A stretch of DNA of 64,000 bases, taken from the NCBI GenBank assembly GCA_051649605.1, contig JBOFHK010000001.1, positions 1 through 64,000 on the forward strand, given 5' to 3'. The translations under genes were made by a program, and so were the position numbers. The notes beneath the pieces were generated by a model. The model saw only the letters and a list, made by a program, of their open reading frames with translations, was not told the origin of the DNA and did no database searches. Shown here piece after piece: positions 52,856-62,222 of the stretch. Source of the stretch: Brevinema_A sp051649605 (GTDB lineage Bacteria; Spirochaetota; Brevinematia; Brevinematales; Brevinemataceae). The first letter of the stretch is position 1. Each line of letters opens with the position of its first letter.

Positions 52856-53348
52856 AATTTATTTTTCCTTTTTTTATCTTTCGATGAGTATCGTTTTATT
52901 AATGGTACAAGGTATGCAAGGAATTTCTATTTTTTCGGTATATCCTGACTTTTTACTCTTATTGACAATCATTTTTTCTTTTTCACGAGATTCATTTAAA
53001 GGAGAGATTTTTGGTTTCATTTTTGGGATCCTCCTTGATCTAATGAGTGGAGCATTATTTGGATTAAATGCTTTTATTTTTACCTTGACAGGTGCTTGTA
53101 CAGATTCTTTTCGGAAAATCGCAAAACTACCCAATTTGATTGTATTTATTTTTTATATTATTTTTGTTACAGCAATAAAATATGTTTTGTATCATATTTT
53201 TTTCTTTATTTATCAAGGAACGCTCTTAGTTGATTTTTATTTTATCTTAAAAATCCCAAGTGAAATTTTTATTAATCTTATTTTTGGAATTATTTTATAT
53301 ATTATTTGTGCGCGTTTTGATGTTAGAGATAATTATGAATGGTTTTAA
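52842..53348 (+). CDS. mreD: Rod-shape determining protein MreD
   Basis: 168 residues, overlapping mreC by 14 bases. Five or six membrane helices with short loops and the FSRDSFKGEIFGFIFGILLDLMSG segment, the conserved part of MreD. It completes the MreBCD complex in the inner membrane. Its end overlaps the start of a lipoprotein gene, so all four may be one transcript. Confidence 0.9.
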   Translation: MGDSKIYFSFFYLSMSIVLLMVQGMQGISIFSVYPDFLLLLTIIFSFSRDSFKGEIFGFIFGILLDLMSGALFGLNAFIFTLTGACTDSFRKIAKLPNLIVFIFYIIFVTAIKYVLYHIFFFIYQGTLLVDFYFILKIPSEIFINLIFGIILYIICARFDVRDNYEWF

Positions 53349-53775
53349 AATCCTTTGTATTTTTTTACTTTTTTCTTCCTGTACACAGCGATATATCGCA
53401 GAACAAGAAGGTCAAGCCTTGTATCTAGTCTATCGTAATATTCAGCAAAACATCTCAGAAAAACTATCAGTATGGAAATCTCCTAACAAATACCTAAATG
53501 ACGTTCAAAATAGCTTAGCTCCTTCAACCCAAAAATTATTAGCACTTTTTCCTCAAGATTATATAGTTATTCGCTTAGGTGCTATAAGAGGAAATTATAT
53601 CATTAATGATATTTCTTATCGTAATAGTGGAGCAAGTTTGGAAATTGTTTTAGGAGTATCTGATAAACTTTCCGATATTGGTTATCCTATTTTTTTGAAG
53701 AACAAAAAAATCAATCATATTACCGTGTATTCCAATGAAACAATTATCTACACGACAAATCTTACTCTGCCTTAA
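53335..53775 (+). CDS. Lipoprotein downstream of mreD
   Basis: 146 residues from the ATG at 53335; a longer frame from 53260 lies inside mreD. The signal peptide ends at a lipobox SSC (MNGFKILCIFLLFSSC, Cys16). The mature part is a mix of helix (NIQQNISEKLSVWK) and strands with NISYRNSGASLEIVLG-like repeats. No family is recognised. The 14-base overlap with mreD suggests that it is made together with the cell-shape proteins. Confidence 0.8.
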   Translation: MNGFKILCIFLLFSSCTQRYIAEQEGQALYLVYRNIQQNISEKLSVWKSPNKYLNDVQNSLAPSTQKLLALFPQDYIVIRLGAIRGNYIINDISYRNSGASLEIVLGVSDKLSDIGYPIFLKNKKINHITVYSNETIIYTTNLTLP

Positions 53776-53863
53776 ACTTTTTACGATCTATTTTGGAATA
53801 TAAATTTATTAAGAAAATTCGAATAATTCCGATAGACAAAAGGTATGATAATAAGGATCAATT

Positions 53864-56284
53864 ATGGCTTATAACTTTCAATTTATTGAGCATAAATGGC
53901 AGGAATATTGGGACAAAAACAAATCTTTTAAAGTAACGGAAGATCTGAAGTATCCCAAACAAAAACGAGTTTATCTTTTGGATATGTTTCCTTATCCGTC
54001 TGGTAATGGTCTCCATGTAGGTCATCCAGAGGGATACACTGCTACGGATATTTTTGGACGTTATTTAAGAATGAAAGGATACAATGTCTTACACCCTATG
54101 GGTTATGATTCGTTTGGGCTTCCTGCAGAACAATATGCTATTCGAACAGGTACTCATCCTCAAATTTCCACAGAACATAATATTAGTAATTTTGAACGTC
54201 AAATTAAAAGTTTGGGCTTTGCTTATGACTGGGATCGTACTATTTGCACTCATCATTCTGAGTACTACCGTTGGACACAGTTGATTTTTTTGAAACTTTT
54301 TGAAAAGGGTTTGGCCTATGAAGCTGATATGCCCGTAAACTGGTGTGAAGAAACTCGCACCGTTTTAGCCAATGAAGAAGTGATTGATGGTAAATGTGAA
54401 CGCACAGGATTTCCTGTGGTTAAAAAAAACCTTCGGCAGTGGGTATTAAAAATAACATCTTATGCTGATCGTCTTCTTACGGATCTTGATTTATGCGATT
54501 GGCCAGAATCGATTAAACTTCTTCAAAAAAACTGGATTGGACGCTCAGAGGGAGCGGAAATTATTTTTGAGGATGAACAGAGTCGAGCCCCGATCGTGAT
54601 CTATACTACGAGACCGGATACTTTATATGGGGCTACTTATATGGTGTTAGCTCCTGGTCATCCTTTGGTAAGTCAAATTACCACCAAAGAACAACAAGAT
54701 ATTGTTCAGGAATATATCGTACAAACCCAATCCAAAAATGATATGGATCGTACTGAGTTAAATAAAGATAAGACAGGGGTATTTACAGGAGCTTTCGCTA
54801 TCAATCCTATCAATAACAAAAAAATTCCGATTTGGATCGGAGATTATGTTTTAGAAACCTACGGTACAGGTGCTGTGATGGCTGTACCAGCCCACGATGA
54901 AAGAGATTATGAGTTTGCTACAAAATATCAGCTTCCTATTGAAGTGGTGGTTTCTTTTGATGGAAAAACTATGCCTGATTTGTCTGAGAGAGCTTTTATT
55001 GAATATGGTATTTCGATCAATTCTGAAGAACTATCTCATCTTCCTACCGAAAAAATGAAATTAGCAGTTATTCAAAAACTAGAAATTGTTCATAAAGCCT
55101 ATGCTAAGGTACAGTATAAACTACGAGATTGGATTTTTTCCCGACAACGTTTTTGGGGGGAGCCTATTCCTTTGGTTCATTGCCAATCGTGTGGGGTAGT
55201 GCCTCTTTCGGAGAACGACTTACCTTTACTTCTTCCTAATGTTCAAAGTTTTGTTCCTGCCGTTACTGGTGAATCTCCCTTAGCAGAAGTACAAGAATGG
55301 GTTAATACTACCTGTCCAAGATGTGGAGCACAAGCAAAAAGAGAAACTAATACCATGCCCCAATGGGCTGGTTCTTGTTGGTACTATCTCCGTTATATTG
55401 ACCCTCATAATAGCCAAGAATTAGTCTCTAAAGAAAAAGAACAATATTGGATGCCTGTTAATTTGTATGTGGGGGGGCAAGAGCATGCTGTATTACATTT
55501 ACTATATGCTCGTTTTTGGCATAAGGTATTATATGATTGTGGATTAGTCTCTACCCCAGAACCTTTTCTTAAACTTGTTAACCAAGGGATGATTCTTGGG
55601 GAAAATAATGAAAAAATGAGTAAATCACGTGGTAATGTTGTTAGTCCTGATGATATTGTGAAAGAATTTGGAGCGGATAGTCTTCGTTTATACGAGATGT
55701 TTATGGGGCCTTTGGAAATGAGTAAACCTTGGTCGATGAATGGAATTAAAGGGATTAAGAAATTTTTAGATAGAGTTTGGCGTTTGTTTGAAGAACATTC
55801 GATTGTAGATATTCCGATACCTAAAGATTTACTGTATTTGACCCATAAAACGATTAAAAAAGTAACTCATGATATTAAAACAATCAGTCAATTTAATACA
55901 GCTATTTCCACTTTAATGACCTTGGTAAACAAGCTGACAACACGTAAGGAACTACCAAGAGAATGTTTGGAGATTCTTGCAAAACTTCTCTCTCCTTTTG
56001 CTCCCCATTTGGCAGAAGAATTATGGGAAATACTGGGACATTCCCCCTTAATCGCCAATGAACCTTTTCCAGAATACGATGAAGCGTTGACGATTGACCA
56101 AGAGATAGAATTTGTTATTCAGATTAATGGGAAAAACAAAGATAAGCTAAAAGTTCCTAGTGGTCTTTCTAAAGACGAATTAGAACGATTAGGATTGGAT
56201 ACTATAAAAGAAAAAATTATTGATAAAACAATTGTTAAATGTATTATAGTACCCAATAAATTATTGAATGTTGTGGTAAAGTAA
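53864..56284 (+). CDS. leuS: Leucyl-tRNA synthetase
   Basis: 806 residues. Class I synthetase with the HIGH motif as HVGH in PYPSGNGLHVGHPEGYTATD, the editing domain (TRPDTLYGATYMVLAPGHPLV, GTGAVMAVPAHDERD), a zinc-binding domain with two CxxC-like pairs (CQSCGVV, CPRCG), KMSKS in EKMSKSRGNVVSPDD, and the anticodon-binding end. It charges tRNA-Leu and removes wrongly loaded amino acids. Size is normal for bacteria. Confidence 0.97.
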   Translation: MAYNFQFIEHKWQEYWDKNKSFKVTEDLKYPKQKRVYLLDMFPYPSGNGLHVGHPEGYTATDIFGRYLRMKGYNVLHPMGYDSFGLPAEQYAIRTGTHPQISTEHNISNFERQIKSLGFAYDWDRTICTHHSEYYRWTQLIFLKLFEKGLAYEADMPVNWCEETRTVLANEEVIDGKCERTGFPVVKKNLRQWVLKITSYADRLLTDLDLCDWPESIKLLQKNWIGRSEGAEIIFEDEQSRAPIVIYTTRPDTLYGATYMVLAPGHPLVSQITTKEQQDIVQEYIVQTQSKNDMDRTELNKDKTGVFTGAFAINPINNKKIPIWIGDYVLETYGTGAVMAVPAHDERDYEFATKYQLPIEVVVSFDGKTMPDLSERAFIEYGISINSEELSHLPTEKMKLAVIQKLEIVHKAYAKVQYKLRDWIFSRQRFWGEPIPLVHCQSCGVVPLSENDLPLLLPNVQSFVPAVTGESPLAEVQEWVNTTCPRCGAQAKRETNTMPQWAGSCWYYLRYIDPHNSQELVSKEKEQYWMPVNLYVGGQEHAVLHLLYARFWHKVLYDCGLVSTPEPFLKLVNQGMILGENNEKMSKSRGNVVSPDDIVKEFGADSLRLYEMFMGPLEMSKPWSMNGIKGIKKFLDRVWRLFEEHSIVDIPIPKDLLYLTHKTIKKVTHDIKTISQFNTAISTLMTLVNKLTTRKELPRECLEILAKLLSPFAPHLAEELWEILGHSPLIANEPFPEYDEALTIDQEIEFVIQINGKNKDKLKVPSGLSKDELERLGLDTIKEKIIDKTIVKCIIVPNKLLNVVVK

Positions 56285-56285
56285 G

Positions 56286-57239
56286 ATGATTAAACTATTT
56301 ATATTTTTTGCTGTTTTTACAGCTCAGATCAATTATTCTCAAACCTTGGATCAGCAGTTGAGGCAAGCCCAAAATCAAGGAGTAATTACTCCTGAAATCT
56401 CTACTCAGCTTACGAATAATACAAATGTTTCAGGATTAGCTGTATTAAATCAAAGTCAGTTTTTTAAGGATGCTCCAGGAGGCATTTCTTCACTATTTGT
56501 TACTCCAGAACTCATTGAAGAAGTCCGTATGGGGAATTTGACCGTTTATTTTCCAAAAGGTTATGGGAGTAATGTACTTCATTATGGTATTTGGAATGCC
56601 ATTCCTTTTGTCGTATTTGATAATAATTCTTTAGAGTTACGTTTTGGACTTATTTTTGAACATAGGCAGGTAGGATTTGTTCCTGATGATTGGGTGAGTA
56701 CCAGTATTACTGGTTCTAATCTTCCTGAGATTAGCTTTTTGATTCCGAAATCTAAGACTTTTCTTAGCTTTACCCATGGTAGTTCTCAATGGCGTTCTAC
56801 GGTATTACTAACGGAAAAACAAATACAAGATTTATCTTTGTATGCCCAGGAGAATAATAATCTTGATCCGCAAGCGAATATTTTTACTGTCAATCATCGT
56901 TTTACTGATAGTAGTGCCCGTCCTTATTTGATTGGGTTAAGACATAAATCTTTTTTTCAAATGATGTTACAAATATATAATCATATTAGTGGTATGCCTT
57001 TGGTAAAAAAATTCCGTAGTTCGGATGCCTTCCCAGCAGGAGCGTTTTTTGAAGAACTAACTATAGAAAATGTAGTAACGGAAGAGACCCAGATACAGAG
57101 TGAAATTATAGAAGAGATTGTAGATCTTCCTCAAATGGAAACTGGTGAAGACGATGGCTATGAAGAGTATGAAGACGGTGATTATGAAGACGGTGATTAT
57201 GAAGATTACGAAGACGGCGATTATGAAGAGACAGAATAA
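56286..57239 (+). CDS. Secreted protein with acidic tandem-repeat tail
   Basis: 317 residues, two bases after leuS. A signal peptide (IKLFIFFAVFTAQINYSQ) without lipobox cysteine. The middle part is strand-rich (LTVYFPKGYGSNVLHYGIWNAIPF) with no known domain. The last 35 residues are a run of YEDGD-like units (YEEYEDGDYEDGDYEDYEDGD), negatively charged and low-complexity, encoded by short DNA repeats at 57150-57235. Function is unknown; the acidic tail could bind calcium or basic partners. Confidence 0.8.
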   Translation: MIKLFIFFAVFTAQINYSQTLDQQLRQAQNQGVITPEISTQLTNNTNVSGLAVLNQSQFFKDAPGGISSLFVTPELIEEVRMGNLTVYFPKGYGSNVLHYGIWNAIPFVVFDNNSLELRFGLIFEHRQVGFVPDDWVSTSITGSNLPEISFLIPKSKTFLSFTHGSSQWRSTVLLTEKQIQDLSLYAQENNNLDPQANIFTVNHRFTDSSARPYLIGLRHKSFFQMMLQIYNHISGMPLVKKFRSSDAFPAGAFFEELTIENVVTEETQIQSEIIEEIVDLPQMETGEDDGYEEYEDGDYEDGDYEDYEDGDYEETE

Positions 57240-57273
57240 AGTGATTTTATAAAATTATCGAGGGTATAGAAAT

Positions 57274-58443
57274 ATGTTAACGGCAGAGGAACAACTTAAA
57301 ATTATTAAACGAGGAGTCGTAGATCTCCTTCCTGAAGATACGATGCTCGAAAAATTAAAAAAAGGAACCCCCCTTAAGATCAAATTAGGGGCTGACCCCT
57401 CTGCTCCTGATTTGCATTTGGGACATGCTGTTATTTTAAGGAAATTACGACAGTTACAAGAATTAGGACATCAGATTATTTTTCTTATTGGTGATTTCAC
57501 AGCAATGATTGGAGATCCTTCAGGAAAAAATGAAATGCGAAAACCTCTTACGAGAGAAGAGGTTCTAAAAAATGCAGAAACATATAAAAATCAGATTTTT
57601 AAAATTCTCGATGAAAAAAAAACAATGATCTCTTTTAATTCTGAGTGGCTTGCTCCTTTAACTTTTACTGATATACTTCGCTTGACATCTCATACTACAG
57701 TAGCACAATTATTAGAGAGAGACGATTTCGCAAAACGTTTTCATGATCATCGCCCGATCTCTTTGGTAGAATTTATGTATCCTCTAGCTCAAGCTTATGA
57801 TTCAGTCGCTTTAGAAGCTGATTTGGAGACTGGGGGTACGGATCAAAAATTCAATCTCCTTTTTGGACGTGCTTTACAAAATGCTTTAGGGCAAGATGCC
57901 CAATGTATTTTGACGATGCCTATTATTGAAGGGACGGATGGAGTCCAAAAAATGAGTAAATCCTTAAATAATTATATAGGAATTACCGAAAGTTCAGAAA
58001 ATATGTTTGGTAAAATTATGAGTATTCCTGATTCTCTTATCGAAAAATATTTTGAATTACTAACAGATATAGATATGAGTATCGTTAAAAAACGTTTATC
58101 TAGTGGTGAAAATCCTCGTAATCTTAAGGTGGAATTAGGAAAAGATATTGTAGCCCAATATCATTCTAAGGAAGATGCCGAGAAAGCACTGGAACATTTT
58201 GAAAATTTGTTTCAAAAAGGTGGAGTTCCTCAGGAAATGCCAGAGTTATTGATTAGTAATGAGAAATCAATAATAGATTGTTTAGTAGAAGCAGGATTAG
58301 CGGATAGTAAAGGGGAAGTACGTCGCTTGATTGCCCAAAATGCGGTATCTGTTGATGGTGAAAAAATCAAGGAAGAATGCTGTATTAATAAGTCTTGTAT
58401 TATTCGCATGGGGAAATTGAAATTTCTACAAATAAAAAAATAA
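57274..58443 (+). CDS. tyrS: Tyrosyl-tRNA synthetase
   Basis: 389 residues. Class I synthetase with the HIGH motif as HLGH in PSAPDLHLGHAVILRKL, the tyrosine pocket in TGGTDQKFNLLFGR, KMSKS in DGVQKMSKSLNN, and a C-terminal S4 RNA-binding domain (AGLADSKGEVRRLIAQNAVSVDG). It charges tRNA-Tyr. It follows the acidic-tail protein after 34 bases. Confidence 0.95.
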   Translation: MLTAEEQLKIIKRGVVDLLPEDTMLEKLKKGTPLKIKLGADPSAPDLHLGHAVILRKLRQLQELGHQIIFLIGDFTAMIGDPSGKNEMRKPLTREEVLKNAETYKNQIFKILDEKKTMISFNSEWLAPLTFTDILRLTSHTTVAQLLERDDFAKRFHDHRPISLVEFMYPLAQAYDSVALEADLETGGTDQKFNLLFGRALQNALGQDAQCILTMPIIEGTDGVQKMSKSLNNYIGITESSENMFGKIMSIPDSLIEKYFELLTDIDMSIVKKRLSSGENPRNLKVELGKDIVAQYHSKEDAEKALEHFENLFQKGGVPQEMPELLISNEKSIIDCLVEAGLADSKGEVRRLIAQNAVSVDGEKIKEECCINKSCIIRMGKLKFLQIKK

Positions 58444-58459
58444 TATTTAGGGAACGAAA

Positions 58460-59197
58460 ATGAAAAATTACGACCGATTAATGGATATGCTATTAAAAGC
58501 AAATAATATTGTGGCTCTTACGGGAGCTGGCATTTCTACTGCTGCAAATATTCCTGATTTCCGTAGCCCTAAAGGAGTTTATGCCGATCCATCAATCGAC
58601 GGAGAGAGGGTATTTGATATTAAGGTTTTTAAAGAAGATCCTTCTGCCTTTGCTCGATTTTTTTCGACTTTTTACCCTAAAATTAAAAATACCGTACCTA
58701 CTAAAGGGCATTTAATGCTTAAAAAACTTGAGGATATGGGTAAACTGAAGAGTATTATCACTCAAAATATTGATGGACTTCATACAAAGGCAGGAAATAA
58801 AAATATTATTGAAGTTCATGGGCATGTTCGGGAATATGTCTGTATCCAATCGGTACATCACCGTTTGAGAATTGAAGATATTCCTGAAGATAAAATTAAT
58901 AATGCAGAAACTATAGTCTGTGAGACTTGCCAAGCTTACATGAAACCAGATATCGTTTTTTTCGGCGAACATGTAAAAGATTTAGAAAAAGCATTAACCG
59001 AAATTCAACGGGCAGATCTTGTTTTGGTTATGGGTACGTCATTGACGGTATACCCCGTTGCCGAGTTACCTAGTTATTGCGGAGATCATACTAAATTAAT
59101 TATTATTAATGAAGCAGAAACATCTTACGATCATGTGGCTGATATATTGATTCACGATAATATAGATGAAGTTGTTACCAAAATAGGACTATACTAA
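58460..59197 (+). CDS. NAD-dependent deacylase, sirtuin family (CobB-like)
   Basis: 245 residues, 16 bases after tyrS. Rossmann part with ALTGAGISTAANIPDFRSP, QNIDGLHTKAG (102-112), the catalytic His120 in EVHGHV, and MGTSLTVYPV. The small zinc module is unusual: Cys154 and Cys157 (CETC) are present, but the first pair has only Cys128 and then Ser131 (CIQS, followed by two His). It removes acyl groups from lysines, using NAD. The missing cysteine may be replaced by a nearby His. Confidence 0.85.
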   Translation: MKNYDRLMDMLLKANNIVALTGAGISTAANIPDFRSPKGVYADPSIDGERVFDIKVFKEDPSAFARFFSTFYPKIKNTVPTKGHLMLKKLEDMGKLKSIITQNIDGLHTKAGNKNIIEVHGHVREYVCIQSVHHRLRIEDIPEDKINNAETIVCETCQAYMKPDIVFFGEHVKDLEKALTEIQRADLVLVMGTSLTVYPVAELPSYCGDHTKLIIINEAETSYDHVADILIHDNIDEVVTKIGLY

Positions 59198-59222
59198 AAT
59201 CTTTATTTTCTCTAAGAAATAA

Positions 59223-59250
59223 AAAAAACGCAGATTATTCTGCGTTTTTT
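59223..59250. terminator. Bidirectional terminator between the sirtuin and CoADR genes
   Basis: Stem acgcaga/tctgcgt around the loop ttat, with A-run left and T-run right (59223-59250). Confidence 0.85.
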
Positions 59251-59270
59251 ATTTAAAAAATAGATAGATT

Positions 59271-60599
59271 TTATTTACAAGTATTTCCTGCGATGTTCAA
59301 AGCATCCCAAGTGCGAGCAAATGGCGGAGCATAAATAAGATCGAGCATTCCTAGTTCATCGACAGTCATTTTTTTGAAAATAGCTGCTGCAAGAATATCT
59401 ACTCTTAATACAGCATCTTTTTTACCACAGATTTGACCACCTAGTAGGATACGAGTATTTTTATCGTAAATTAGCTTTATGTGTAAAGGAGAGCGATTAG
59501 GGACATAAGAAGTGTGATTAAAATCGTTAATAATATTGACAGCATAATTCAGATTGAGGTCTTTAGCTTCTTGTTCGCTCAATCCTGTACGTCCTACTTG
59601 GAAATCCATGAAACGAATAGCCGATGACCCTAGTGTGCCTTGAAAAGGTTTTTCAATCCCAATAATAATATCCCCTAGCAGACGTCCTAGCTTGTTTGCT
59701 CCTGTTGCTAAAGGAATGTAGGATTGCTTTTGGGAAACAGCGTTTAGGATCGTAGCACAATCGCCTCCAGCATAGATATCAGGTATGCTTGTTTTACAGT
59801 ATTCATCAATGATAACAGCACCATTAGGAAGCATTTCTAAATTTTCCTTTTTACACCATTGAGTGACCGGAGCAAAACCAATAGAAAGAAGAACTAAATC
59901 TGCGTTATAAGTCCCTTTATTGGTAATAACTTGCTGAATGGTATCGGTACCTTTGAACAATTGGACAGTTTCATCAAGATGGAGTTGGATTCCTTCTTCT
60001 TGAAGAGCTTTTTCAAGATGTTCGCTCATTTCTGGGTCAAAAACATTACTAACGACTCGGGATTTTTGTTCGATAATGGTAACATGTTTATCTTGATGAC
60101 GCATTGCCTCGGCAACTTCTATACCGATGAACCCTGCACCGATAATGACAATTTTTTTAGCCGTACGAAGAGCTTCTTTGAGAGCAATCCCATCCTCCAT
60201 TTTTGTAAGGGTATAAATTCCTTTGAGATTGATCCCTTCCAATTTTGGAATGATAGGAGTCGCTCCTGTAGAAATTACCAGTTTATCATATGAAAAATTT
60301 GTAACTTCATTTGTCTGAATATTTTTAACTTGGACATATTTTTCATTGGGATCAAGGTGTAATGCTTCGTGGTGGAGCAGTACTTTAATACCAATTTTTT
60401 GGAATGCTTCTAAAGGTCGTGCAATCATCTCTTCGGCATTATTAAATTCATCCCCAACAAAGTAGGGAAGTCCACAAGCTCCAAAAGACACTAAACCCCC
60501 TTTTTCTATCACAATAATATTGTCTGTGGGTTTATTTTTTCTCAATCGGGAGGCGGTAGACATTCCTGTTGCATTTCCACCAATAATTAAATAATTCAT
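59271..60599 (-). CDS. CoA-disulfide reductase / NADH oxidase-like flavoenzyme
   Basis: 442 residues from the ATG at 60599, preceded by GGAGAAG; a slightly longer start is less likely. Two dinucleotide folds: LIIGGNATGMSTASRLR for FAD and IVIIGAGFIGIEVAEAMR for NADH. The single redox Cys42 in SFGACGLPYFVGD is typical of CoADR and water-forming NADH oxidases. It keeps CoA reduced or removes oxygen. A cystine symporter gene lies upstream in the same operon, which suggests thiol redox balance. Confidence 0.85.
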   Translation of the reverse strand: MNYLIIGGNATGMSTASRLRKNKPTDNIIVIEKGGLVSFGACGLPYFVGDEFNNAEEMIARPLEAFQKIGIKVLLHHEALHLDPNEKYVQVKNIQTNEVTNFSYDKLVISTGATPIIPKLEGINLKGIYTLTKMEDGIALKEALRTAKKIVIIGAGFIGIEVAEAMRHQDKHVTIIEQKSRVVSNVFDPEMSEHLEKALQEEGIQLHLDETVQLFKGTDTIQQVITNKGTYNADLVLLSIGFAPVTQWCKKENLEMLPNGAVIIDEYCKTSIPDIYAGGDCATILNAVSQKQSYIPLATGANKLGRLLGDIIIGIEKPFQGTLGSSAIRFMDFQVGRTGLSEQEAKDLNLNYAVNIINDFNHTSYVPNRSPLHIKLIYDKNTRILLGGQICGKKDAVLRVDILAAAIFKKMTVDELGMLDLIYAPPFARTWDALNIAGNTCK

Positions 60600-60628
60600 A
60601 TACTTCTCCAATGATAATATTATAGTAG

Positions 60629-62017
60629 TTAGCTATTGTAGTTTTTGAGATCTAAAGTCCCCAATTTTTTATCAATACAAACTGCCGAAACCATAGCACC
60701 ATTAACATTTGTCATAGTGCGTGCCATATCAATTAATGGATCAATAGCAAGAACTAAGGCCAGTAGATGAAATTGATCACCCATACCAATTCCCGTAAGC
60801 ATAATAGAAGCAGCCATCGTAGCAGATCCTGGAATACCAGCAATACCTAAAGAACCCAGTACGGCGATAATAACAATCATTAGAATAAAACTCGCATCAA
60901 TAGGGACACCTGTCATGATTGCTACCATAATCGCAATCATTCCTGGGAAATACCCAGCACAACCGTTCATTCCCATTGTTGATCCTAAAGAAGCAACAAA
61001 ATTAGCCGTCCCAGTGTTAACTCCTAATTTTTCTTCTAAGGTAGAAATAGTCATTGGCAAAGAGCCTATAGAAGAACGACTAGAGAAAGCCATTAACAGG
61101 GCAGGCATGGATTTTTTGAAAAAAGTAATAGGATTTAACCCTTTTGCTAATAGTAAAACACAATAAATAAAACACATAATAAGACTAGCTAAGTATACTA
61201 AACCAATAAATAATAACGCCTGTTGGATGGCGGTCAAACCGTAAGAAATCAAGGTATGAGACATGAGAGCAACGACTCCATAAGGCATAAATTTGATAAT
61301 AGTCATTGCCATGGACATAACAATTCGATAGGATGCGTCTATTAAATCGGCAAAGAGATCCATGACTCGTTGGTATTTTTCCTTAGAACGCATAATTCGT
61401 GCAGATGAACCGATTAACGAAGCAAAAATAACAATAGCAATAACATTATCATCATTCATTGCTTTAATAGGGTTGGATGGAATAATATTTAATAGAACCC
61501 CAATAATATCAATAACTTGACGACCTTGTCTACTTGTGTTTTCTACGACTATATTAGCACCTAGATTGGTCATAAGAGCTAAAGTGATCCCTATAATCGT
61601 TGCGATGCCTGTCGTAAACATTAGCCAAAATAAAGTATTTCGTACTAAGGTAGAAAATTTTAGATCACTTTTAAAAGTAATAATAACTTGGATGAGTGAT
61701 ATTAAAATAATTGGGAAAACAAGCATACGGATAAAAGAAACAAAAGTAGAACCGAAAAAACCGTACCATGCAATTGTTTCTTGAAGCCATACGGTAGAAC
61801 TAATCGTATTACTATCAGGAAAACCGCTTAACGCTTGTATTAATACTCCGATACTAATTCCTAGAAGGAGAGCGACAAACATACGGAGAGAAAAGTCGAT
61901 CTTTTTTTTCTCTAATAGATAAATAAGAATAAAAGCAAGAGCAAGAATACTGAGAGTTACTAAAGTTATAGGTTGAGATAACTTTAGAAATACTGTAAAT
62001 AAAGGGGAAGAAAACAT
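60629..62017 (-). CDS. Cystine/dicarboxylate-type sodium symporter (TcyP-like, DAACS family)
   Basis: 462 residues with about nine membrane helices. The DAACS signature is in the second half: SSRSSIGSLPMTISTLEEKLG, ASLGSTMGMNGCAGYFPGM and GIPGSATMAASIMLTGIGM, with MARTMTNVNGAM. The spacing and the SSR-S motif are closest to TcyP/YdjN cystine transporters rather than glutamate or C4-dicarboxylate carriers. It likely imports cystine, which its operon partner can help to reduce. Confidence 0.82.
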   Translation of the reverse strand: MFSSPLFTVFLKLSQPITLVTLSILALAFILIYLLEKKKIDFSLRMFVALLLGISIGVLIQALSGFPDSNTISSTVWLQETIAWYGFFGSTFVSFIRMLVFPIILISLIQVIITFKSDLKFSTLVRNTLFWLMFTTGIATIIGITLALMTNLGANIVVENTSRQGRQVIDIIGVLLNIIPSNPIKAMNDDNVIAIVIFASLIGSSARIMRSKEKYQRVMDLFADLIDASYRIVMSMAMTIIKFMPYGVVALMSHTLISYGLTAIQQALLFIGLVYLASLIMCFIYCVLLLAKGLNPITFFKKSMPALLMAFSSRSSIGSLPMTISTLEEKLGVNTGTANFVASLGSTMGMNGCAGYFPGMIAIMVAIMTGVPIDASFILMIVIIAVLGSLGIAGIPGSATMAASIMLTGIGMGDQFHLLALVLAIDPLIDMARTMTNVNGAMVSAVCIDKKLGTLDLKNYNS

Positions 62018-62070
62018 AAAAAACTCCTTAATTTGATAATAATCTCGTATTTTGATTATTAAGATAATTT

Positions 62071-62099
62071 ATTATACCATATTTTTGTTAGGTATTCAA
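62071..62099 (-). promoter_or_regulatory. Promoter of the cystine symporter-CoADR operon
   Basis: Read leftward: TTGAAT (62099-62094), 17 bases, TATAAT (62076-62071). Confidence 0.75.
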
Positions 62100-62126
62100 A
62101 TTGTTGACAATATCTTTGTTTAGAGA

Positions 62127-62155
62127 TTGAAAATAATAATAAAATATAGTATAAT
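62127..62155 (+). promoter_or_regulatory. Promoter of the oligopeptide-binding protein gene
   Basis: TTGAAA (62127-62132), 17 bases, TATAAT (62150-62155), back to back with the symporter promoter. Confidence 0.75.
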
Positions 62156-62222
62156 AACTGGTAAAAATCAATCAATTTACTAGGAAAATCAAACAATATT
62201 ATTAGCGACAGTGGGAGTAAGC

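Noticed and set aside
52842..53348. Frameshift fusion between mreC and mreD or mreD and the lipoprotein
   Set aside because: Each gene has its own start and normal length, and no slippery heptamer is at the overlaps; these are ordinary coupled overlaps.
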